Positions 57,975-64,000 of a stretch of 64,000 nucleotides of DNA are shown in pieces. This DNA comes from CBFHOS01 sp965657645 (GTDB taxonomy: Bacteria > Pseudomonadota > Alphaproteobacteria > Puniceispirillales > Puniceispirillaceae). Made by a program: the position numbers and the translations under genes. Positions within the stretch are counted from its first letter, which is position 1; each line of letters opens with the position of its first letter. The notes under the pieces were generated by a model. The model searched no databases, was not told the origin of the DNA, and worked only from the letters and a program-made list of their open reading frames with translations. Location: positions 124,001 through 188,000 of the forward strand of contig CBFHOS010000002.1 of the NCBI GenBank assembly GCA_965657645.1. Reading direction: 5' to 3'.

Positions 57975-58292
57975 ATGATGGAAACAAGTACAACAATTAC
58001 CAGTGGAATGATCATGGAAGGCAAGCTGGACGCAGGAGATGCGCCGGTTTGGATTTTCGGAAACTTTAGCGGTGAAATTAACGCAACCGAAGTTGTCCTC
58101 GATAATGGCGGTGTCTTTACCGGCCGGATGAATGCCCAGCGTGTGGAAATCTCCGGTCAGTTCAATGGCAATTTGTCCACCGAACAGCTAACGGTTGGCG
58201 CAACGGCCGAGGTCGATGGTGATTTGAAGGCCAATTCATTGACCATTGAGTTGGGCGCTGAAGTCAGCGGCACAATCGGGCGGAATACATAA
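57975..58292 (+). CDS. Bactofilin family protein 3
   Basis: A 105-aa bactofilin-like protein with a complete but short beta-helix: GDAPVWIFGNFSGEINATEV, VFTGRMNAQRVEISGQFNGN and TVGATAEVDGDLKANSLTIE. It lacks an extended tail. ATG 57975 with AAGGTGAG upstream is preferred over GTG 57969. A hairpin of terminator shape follows (58317-58343). Confidence 0.86.
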   Translation: MMETSTTITSGMIMEGKLDAGDAPVWIFGNFSGEINATEVVLDNGGVFTGRMNAQRVEISGQFNGNLSTEQLTVGATAEVDGDLKANSLTIELGAEVSGTIGRNT

Positions 58293-58316
58293 ACGTCTGG
58301 TTTAAATAACAACCGG

Positions 58317-58343
58317 TGCCAGTTGGGTGATCCAGCTGGCACT
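58317..58343. terminator. Hairpin between the convergent bactofilin and 113-aa genes
   Basis: GTGCCAGTTGG, five-base loop, CCAGCTGGCAC: 11 pairs with one T-G pair. T-runs on either side are short, so termination is plausible but may need help. Confidence 0.6.
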
Positions 58344-58368
58344 GATTTACCCATGCATCAGCCTCTAT

Positions 58369-58710
58369 CTAGCGCTGATCTGTGGCAAAGGCGCGGTAGA
58401 TCGCGTCAATTTCATTGTCTGATAGTGGCGCTGGGGCCTGTGGTTGCGGGCGCTTTGCCGGCACCGTGTCTGTGGCAATGATACGCAGACGCCCGCCATT
58501 ATTTTGAACATCTAGCGGCATGTTATGATTGACCGCGAGGGTTCGAAAATCGTCTCTAAACCGGTCAAAATCGTCAGGCGCAACCTTTGTTGGCAAGGCG
58601 ACGCCACGCTTTGCACGCAACCGTATTTCGGCCGCCGTAGCCGCGGCCTTGGTTCCCTCAAATAAGTCGCCCTGTACGGGGCGCTGGATTTGATCTGTTC
58701 GGTTTTTCAC
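58369..58710 (-). CDS. 113-aa hypothetical protein
   Basis: A basic-then-acidic soluble protein. It contains IRLRAKRGVALPTKVAPDDF, a helical FRDDFRTLAVNHNMPLDVQ segment and the end LSDNEIDAIYRAFATDQR. It has no signal peptide or membrane segment. I do not recognise the family. It is convergent with the bactofilins and 254 bp from the sulfatase gene, so no function follows from context. Confidence 0.6.
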   Translation of the reverse strand: MKNRTDQIQRPVQGDLFEGTKAAATAAEIRLRAKRGVALPTKVAPDDFDRFRDDFRTLAVNHNMPLDVQNNGGRLRIIATDTVPAKRPQPQAPAPLSDNEIDAIYRAFATDQR

Positions 58711-58964
58711 GTAGCGAAATCACACCGCCGAAACGGCTTCCCAACAAAAAAAGTGCTTTCCGATTCGGACTATATGGAGCCTCAAAAATTAGAGGTCATA
58801 AGACGCTCGGATAAACATCCAGAACACTACCCCCAAGACACACTTGTTGCAAAGTCAATTTAATCAGGTCTTAATATTTAGATGGCATGATCTGGGTATG
58901 AAAACCCACGATTCGCACGAAGATTTGAATCAATTATCTGATTTTATGTGGAAATATCTGTCCG
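58711..58964. other. Intergenic region before the sulfatase gene
   Basis: About 254 bp without a gene. It presumably carries promoters for the 113-aa gene and the sulfatase, but I see no element I can name with confidence. Confidence 0.4.
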
Positions 58965-60539
58965 ATGAGCAAAAAACCTAATTTTCTTTTTATAATGACT
59001 GACCAACAGCGTTCTGACTGGCTTGGCTGTGCCGGGCATCCGGTGGTGAAAACGCCGAATATCGATAGTCTCGCCGCAACGGGAACGCGTTTTGAGCAAT
59101 TCTATGTGGCAATGCCGGTATGCATGCCAAACCGCGCCAGCTTTATGACAGGGCGGTATCCGTCGGTTCACGGGCTTAGGTTTAACGGCAGCATATTACC
59201 GACCAACGCGAATAGCTTTGTTGATGTGTTGCGGGTTGCGGGCTATCAGACCGCGTCAATCGGCAAGAGCCATCTGCAACCATTCTCCAACATAGACCCT
59301 GTTGATCCGATAGATCTGGGCGAGCGCCCTATTGATGAGGCATGGCAAATCGATCAAGACCAGTATCAAAAAGAACAGCCAGTCAATTTCGCCGCTGATG
59401 CGCCGTATGATTTCCCAACGCCATATTACGGCTTTGATCATGTCGATATGGTAACGGCGCATGGTGACAAGGCGGGCGGTCATTATCGGCAATGGTTCCG
59501 CAAACACCATCCCGATTGGCAGGCATTGCATGATCCGGCCAATGAATTGCCGCATAATTACACCTGTCCGCAAGCCTATCGCACGCCAATCCCAGAGGAT
59601 AGCTATCCCACCTTTTACATACGTGATCGGGCGATAGACTATATAGAGGCGCAGGCCAGCAAGGATGCAGATGACGACAAGCCGTTCTTTGCCTTTGTGT
59701 CATTTCCCGACCCGCACCATCCGTTTAATCCGCCGGGCCGGTATTGGGATATGTATCATCCTGATCAATTTGAGGTGGATGTCGATTATGATGACCATCA
59801 AAACCCGCCGCCACCGCTCGATTACGCCAAAAGTGAATTCGCCGCGGGCCGGATGCCAAAGGTAAAACAATCGGCATTTATGGATTCCAAGGAACATATT
59901 AAAGAAGCAATGGCGCTAACTGCGGGCATGACAACAATGGTTGATGACGCCGTGGGCGCGATTATCGATGCGCTCAAGGCCAGTGGCCAATATGAAAATA
60001 CCGTGATCATCTTTAATGCCGATCATGGCGATTACATGGGTGATTGTGATTTGCTGTTAAAGGGCCTGTGGCCGCGTGACTCAATCAATAAAGTGCCGAT
60101 GATCTGGTCTGATCCAGCCTCGCGCACAGAGCGTGTTAGTCAGGCAATGGCCTCAACCATTGACCTATCAGCTACCATTATTGATAGAGCTGGACTACAG
60201 CCATATCATGGAATCCAGGGAAAAAGCTTTGTTCCCTCTATCACTAGTAATGCAAGTCACCGGGAAAATCTTTTGATTGAATTTAACGATAGCTCCCCGC
60301 GTATGGGCTTTAGTGAGGCCGCGCGTGTGCGCACGATCGTCACCGAAAAATGGCAATTATCCGTCTATAAGGACCAATCATGGGGCGAGTTATACAGCCG
60401 CGTTGATGATCCCGATATGGTGCTGAATTTATGGGATAATTCTGATTTTTCTACCGTAAAAGCCGAGCTGATTTCATCGCTGGCGCAGTTGTTGATTGGC
60501 CAAATGGATGAATCGCCATTGGCAACACGCCAAGCGTGA
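58965..60539 (+). CDS. Sulfatase (alkaline phosphatase superfamily, Cys-type)
   Basis: Hydrolyses sulfate esters, or phosphonate/phosphate esters in related enzymes. The 524-aa protein has the metal-binding start NFLFIMTDQQRSDWLG, the catalytic motif CMPNRASFMTGRYP (C-x-P-x-R, in which Cys would be converted to formylglycine by a maturase), and the metal-binding NADHGDYMGD later. It has no clear signal peptide, so it is probably cytoplasmic. It is unrelated to flagella. No sulfatase-maturing enzyme is visible here. Choline- or aryl-sulfatase and phosphonate monoester hydrolase are both possible. Confidence 0.87.
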   Translation: MSKKPNFLFIMTDQQRSDWLGCAGHPVVKTPNIDSLAATGTRFEQFYVAMPVCMPNRASFMTGRYPSVHGLRFNGSILPTNANSFVDVLRVAGYQTASIGKSHLQPFSNIDPVDPIDLGERPIDEAWQIDQDQYQKEQPVNFAADAPYDFPTPYYGFDHVDMVTAHGDKAGGHYRQWFRKHHPDWQALHDPANELPHNYTCPQAYRTPIPEDSYPTFYIRDRAIDYIEAQASKDADDDKPFFAFVSFPDPHHPFNPPGRYWDMYHPDQFEVDVDYDDHQNPPPPLDYAKSEFAAGRMPKVKQSAFMDSKEHIKEAMALTAGMTTMVDDAVGAIIDALKASGQYENTVIIFNADHGDYMGDCDLLLKGLWPRDSINKVPMIWSDPASRTERVSQAMASTIDLSATIIDRAGLQPYHGIQGKSFVPSITSNASHRENLLIEFNDSSPRMGFSEAARVRTIVTEKWQLSVYKDQSWGELYSRVDDPDMVLNLWDNSDFSTVKAELISSLAQLLIGQMDESPLATRQA

Positions 60540-60673
60540 GGAAACAATTTTCTCCTCAGCTACGTTACCTCTAGCCATGTGTAAAATTTGTTGTTAGCGT
60601 TTTTTATCGGAAAAAGAAGAACTGAGGGCATAAAAACAAATTACGTATAGCCTGACGTCTAAAGGGAGAAAAA

Positions 60674-61729
60674 ATGTCAAAGAAATTTTCATTGCCAGTC
60701 ATGCTGGTAGCCGCCGCAAGTATGGTAGCATCAACCGCCTCAGCGCAGATGAACCTATCGGCTGAGACCGCTAATGCGAGTGGTGTTCCGGGTAACACAG
60801 TGTTGGCGCTTGGTGAATTTGCCACCCAGGCCGGTATTGCGAATATCCAGGTTGCAACGGGTCAGACTTTGACCAATTCACTACAGAACGTGGCTGAGGG
60901 TAATACTGATATTGCCGCTGCTCCGTTTATTCTGCCATTCCTATTGGGCCGTGGTGTTGGACCTTACGCCTCGCTGGGTAAGGAAAAGGGCGCGGATTAT
61001 GCGGACCGCCTTGCGGTTCTATACACCTATCGTTTTGGTGTGTTCACAATGTCTGCCTATAACAGCTCAAGCGTTAAGGGATGGGACTCTCTTGAAGGCA
61101 AGACCATTTATAACGGCCCGCCACGTGGCGCGGCGCTTACCAATGCGCGTGGTGTTGTGAAGATTGCAACTGGTCTTGATGATGGTTCTGGCTATAAAGG
61201 CCTACAGGTCAATTGGGACCAAGCCATTAAAACCATGACAGATGGTTCGGCCGATGCATTCGTGCTGCCATCAAGTTTCCCCGATGGACGTCATACAGCG
61301 GCTGTTGCGGCTGGTGGTATTACCATGTGGTCAATGCCAAAAGACAAGTTCGAGAGCGATGCAGCAAAGAAATATATGAAGGCACCGGGTTCTGGAACAG
61401 TGAATATTCCGCTATCTGAAGCAACGCAGGCCGAAGGCGTCAAAGTTGTGTCTGAGGATGATCGTTTCCGCGGTGTCGCAACTGTTGGTGGTGAAGTCGT
61501 CCGTAAATCAATGGATGAAGAGCTTGCCTATCAGCTGACCAAAGCGATGCTCGATAATCTCGATGCAATAAAGGCAAAGACACCATTCTTGCCGAACGTT
61601 GCGCTGGGTGAGATCGCCGATACAGCAACTACTGGTATGTGTGGTGCAATGCCGCTTAAGTACCATCCTGGTGCGGTGCGTGCATGGGAAGAGGCCGGTT
61701 ACACCGTCCCTGATTGTGCCCGTCCATAA
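60674..61729 (+). CDS. TRAP transporter substrate-binding protein, TAXI family
   Basis: A periplasmic receptor for a TRAP importer. The 351-aa protein has a signal peptide (cleavage after TASA, before QMNLSAE), then the TAXI features NVAEGNTDIAAAPFILPFLL, a VKGWDSLEGKTIYNGPPRGA region and a C-terminal TTGMCGAMPLKYHPGAVRAW. The substrate is not readable from sequence. AGGGAG precedes the ATG. The fused permease follows after a terminator-like hairpin. Confidence 0.88.
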   Translation: MSKKFSLPVMLVAAASMVASTASAQMNLSAETANASGVPGNTVLALGEFATQAGIANIQVATGQTLTNSLQNVAEGNTDIAAAPFILPFLLGRGVGPYASLGKEKGADYADRLAVLYTYRFGVFTMSAYNSSSVKGWDSLEGKTIYNGPPRGAALTNARGVVKIATGLDDGSGYKGLQVNWDQAIKTMTDGSADAFVLPSSFPDGRHTAAVAAGGITMWSMPKDKFESDAAKKYMKAPGSGTVNIPLSEATQAEGVKVVSEDDRFRGVATVGGEVVRKSMDEELAYQLTKAMLDNLDAIKAKTPFLPNVALGEIADTATTGMCGAMPLKYHPGAVRAWEEAGYTVPDCARP

Positions 61730-61790
61730 ATTTTGACGTCATGTTTCTAGCGATGATTATACGCAGAGCATATCGATGAAATTGACAAAT

Positions 61791-61826
61791 TCGGGCCACC
61801 GATTTTGGGTGGCCCGATATTTTTTT
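61791..61826 (+). terminator. Terminator-like hairpin between TAXI receptor and permease genes
   Basis: TCGGGCCACC (61791-61800), seven-base loop, GGTGGCCCGA (61808-61817), then TAT and a T-run. It would let the receptor be made in excess over the permease. Confidence 0.8.
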
Positions 61827-61840
61827 GTGAGTGAAGTAAA

Positions 61841-64000
61841 ATGTCAAAAAGCCCAATTACCAAGTCTCCAGAAGCCGACGTCACCGCAAACGGACCTCTA
61901 TTATACTGGTTGTCCGTGGCCTTGGTTATCATCGGATTGTTGAATTCCATTCCCGGCATTCCGGGGTTCGATGACGGGCTGATAGCAATCACCGGATATG
62001 ATTGGTTTGCGCTGCGCAAGTTCCCGCGTGAGTGGTTCTTCCCGGGCGTTCTGGCGCTGATGATGGTAATTGTCGCGCTCAAACATTCGTTTTTCAATGC
62101 ATGGGCGCAGGCCTCAACGGGTCGGCGTTTGTTTGGCTTGTTTATGGATGTCGCGCTCGTGGTGGCGGCGTTTGTTATCTCTTTGACCTACTTGGTCGAG
62201 ATCGAGTCTGTTTGTCTGATTGATCAATTTACCGGTGAGCGTGCACGCCTCATCGCCCGTAGTCTTGAAGATGCCAAAGAGACCGCGTCGATGTACGGAT
62301 TACCCGCCCCGACAACGGTTGAGGATCCACAATGTGTGAGCACTACCGGTGGTTGGCTCGTGCTGATCATGGGTTTGGCGATTGTTGTATTCCTTGGCTA
62401 CAACATTAAAGTCTGGGGCTTGCCGCTGGTTATCGTTGCGATTGTGGTTGCGGGTTACACCATCCTTAGTGTTTTGGTTTGGTATGTTTATGGCGCCGAC
62501 GATATCAATAAATATTTGATGACAAAGCTTGCGGGTGAACCTCGAATGTTGAGTGATGGTCGTCCAAAAGTGCATGATATTCTGGTCAATAATGCCAGTG
62601 GTATCTTGGGCCGGTTCATGGATATCATCATGAACACTATTTTCCCTTATCTTATTCTGGGCTCGTTATTTGGTGCCTCTGCCGGCGGACGCTCGCTGAT
62701 CAAAGTGGCGTTTCGCTGGACCCGCAAATTGGCCGGTGGTCCGGCGCATGCGGCGATTGTGTCATCGGCCTTGTTCGGCACTATTTCCGGTGGACCTATC
62801 GTCAATGTGTTATCGACCGGCGTGTTGACCATTCCGATGATGGTAAAGCGCGGCTTTTCAAAGGTCTTTGCGGGTGGCATGGAGGCGGCGGCCTCGTCAG
62901 GTGGTTCGATTATGCCGCCAGTGATGGGCGTTGCGGCCTTTGTTTTGGCGGCCCTGACCGGTGTTCCCTATTCAAAGATCATTGTCGCGGCGGCCATTCC
63001 GGCGCTGTTCTACTTCTTCTGCCTGTTCTTGACCGTAGTGTATCAGGCCCGAAAGCAAAATATCGAAGCCATCGGCGAGCTAACCGAGGACATGCATCTT
63101 GATCGGCAGGACAAGCTCAATCTGATTATGATTTTCGGTCCGATCTTGCTGATCTTGGCGTTGCTATTGACCTCAAAGGAAACTGTGGGCTGCGGCATTG
63201 GCGGCTGGATATTGGGGCTGGATCGGGTCTTTAACGAGACTGGCTGTCAGGTGGCAAACATGCCGTGGGTCCTGTCTATCGTACAGAATTCCGCTGGTGA
63301 CGCTGGTAGTGCTGGCTGGTGGGCGGTGGTGCTGTTGATGGGTCTGTTATTTGTTGACCCTGAAATGCGTGCCCGTCCGAAAAAGCTACTCGATGCTATT
63401 TCCAATGCTGGCATTTTGATTTCTACGCTTTACCTGATGTTCCTAGCGGTTTCGATCATTGATTTCTGTTTGAAATTCACTGGATTGCCTGTGTTCATCT
63501 CGCTTGATGTTCTTGGCTGGTTGAACACGCTTGGCCTCGGTAATGAAGGGACACAAACCTTCCAGTTCATTGCGCTATTGCTAACCATGCTATTGGCGAT
63601 CTTGCTGGGCATGGGCATGCCTGCTGTGCCGGCCTATATCAATGTCGCACTATTGATGGGGCCTGTTTTGGCGGGTCTGGGAATTGCTGTCTTCACCGCG
63701 CATATGTTCATCTTTTACTTTGCGGTGGCGTCGGCGATTACGCCGCCGGTGGCGCTGGCGGCCTTTGCCGCGGCATCAATCACCAAAGAGGATCCGATGC
63801 GCACAGGCTTTGCCGCGGTTCGTATCGGCATCGTGATGTTTGTGATCCCATTCGTGTTCGCCTTCTATCCGGAAATTCTGCTGATTGAGGCGGCGTTCCT
63901 CGACCCAACTAATACTACTGGGGTAAAGGCGTATCTGCCGGGTTATGACGGTACTGTGGACATTATCGGGCTATTGATGGTGGTTGCACGCTTGTTGTTT
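61841..64000 (+). CDS. TRAP transporter fused permease, TAXI type (3' end outside window)
   Basis: An open frame from ATG 61841 runs to the window edge (720 codons), so it is incomplete. It encodes many transmembrane helices. The first part corresponds to the small DctQ-like domain and the later part to the DctM-like domain, with the TAXI/DctM motifs LFGTISGGPIVNVLSTGVLT and MEAAASSGGSIMPPVMGVAA (about residues 310-360). A late AILLGMGMPAVPAYINVALL and TPPVALAAFAAASIT follow. Together with the receptor it imports an unidentified organic acid or similar solute, driven by an ion gradient. Confidence 0.9.
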   Translation, partial: MSKSPITKSPEADVTANGPLLYWLSVALVIIGLLNSIPGIPGFDDGLIAITGYDWFALRKFPREWFFPGVLALMMVIVALKHSFFNAWAQASTGRRLFGLFMDVALVVAAFVISLTYLVEIESVCLIDQFTGERARLIARSLEDAKETASMYGLPAPTTVEDPQCVSTTGGWLVLIMGLAIVVFLGYNIKVWGLPLVIVAIVVAGYTILSVLVWYVYGADDINKYLMTKLAGEPRMLSDGRPKVHDILVNNASGILGRFMDIIMNTIFPYLILGSLFGASAGGRSLIKVAFRWTRKLAGGPAHAAIVSSALFGTISGGPIVNVLSTGVLTIPMMVKRGFSKVFAGGMEAAASSGGSIMPPVMGVAAFVLAALTGVPYSKIIVAAAIPALFYFFCLFLTVVYQARKQNIEAIGELTEDMHLDRQDKLNLIMIFGPILLILALLLTSKETVGCGIGGWILGLDRVFNETGCQVANMPWVLSIVQNSAGDAGSAGWWAVVLLMGLLFVDPEMRARPKKLLDAISNAGILISTLYLMFLAVSIIDFCLKFTGLPVFISLDVLGWLNTLGLGNEGTQTFQFIALLLTMLLAILLGMGMPAVPAYINVALLMGPVLAGLGIAVFTAHMFIFYFAVASAITPPVALAAFAAASITKEDPMRTGFAAVRIGIVMFVIPFVFAFYPEILLIEAAFLDPTNTTGVKAYLPGYDGTVDIIGLLMVVARLLF

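Overview
The window is almost entirely a flagellar and motility island, with a short transporter and sulfatase segment at the right end. The alphaproteobacterial signs are short flagellins, a FlgJ without muramidase, a FleQ/FleT-type activator pair and a TAXI-type TRAP transporter. The stator genes resemble the sodium-driven PomA/PomB of Vibrio, which points to a marine organism. My guess is a SAR116-like or other marine alphaproteobacterium, but no rRNA or other taxonomic marker is present.

Layout. 1-2651 (+): end of a possible flgT-like gene, a FimV/LysM-like exported protein, flgA, flgM, a flgN-like gene and a DUF2802 gene. 2697-4064 (-): a lipoprotein and an acidic repeat protein. 4086-18397 (+): flgB C D E F G H I J K L, with very large FlgE (1454 aa) and FlgK (1120 aa). 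18418-20216 (-): two flagellins. 20475-23122 (+): an unknown protein and a TPR-glycosyltransferase. 23207-24826 (-): fliD. Then a ClC-type channel, fliS, fliT, fleQ (-) and fleT (+). 30526-44393 (+): fliE F G H I J K L M N O P Q R and flhB, followed by four small genes of unknown function (44383-46662). 47102-49061 (-): pomB/pomA-like stator genes. 49231-52262: a DUF1566 protein, small proteins and rpoN. 52345-54871 (-): two cyclic-nucleotide-binding-like proteins, a potassium channel, a 101-aa protein and a lipoprotein. 55001-58292: an M23 peptidase and its anchor, divergent from three bactofilins. 58369-64000: a small unknown gene, a sulfatase and a TAXI TRAP receptor plus permease that runs off the edge. 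flhA, fliA, cheY and flaF/flbT are not in the window.

Regulation is the most informative layer. I found twelve sites with the sigma-54 arrangement (GG, ten bases, GC), each at a sensible distance from a start codon. They precede flgB, flgG, fleT, fliK, fliO, fliD and the stator genes. They also precede genes not normally called flagellar: the TPR-glycosyltransferase, a 65-aa protein, a 105-aa membrane protein, a lipoprotein plus its 101-aa partner, and the acidic protein. rpoN and two sigma-54 activators lie in the same island; the second activator lacks a DNA-binding domain, as FleT of Rhodobacter sphaeroides does. Together these suggest a self-contained FleQ/FleT/sigma-54 hierarchy whose regulon includes several undescribed genes.

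Short tandem repeats recur both inside genes (fliK, rpoN, the acidic gene, the M23 gene; in-frame periods) and between genes (11-13 bp periods that would break a frame). No tRNA, rRNA, insertion sequence, CRISPR array or prophage was seen.
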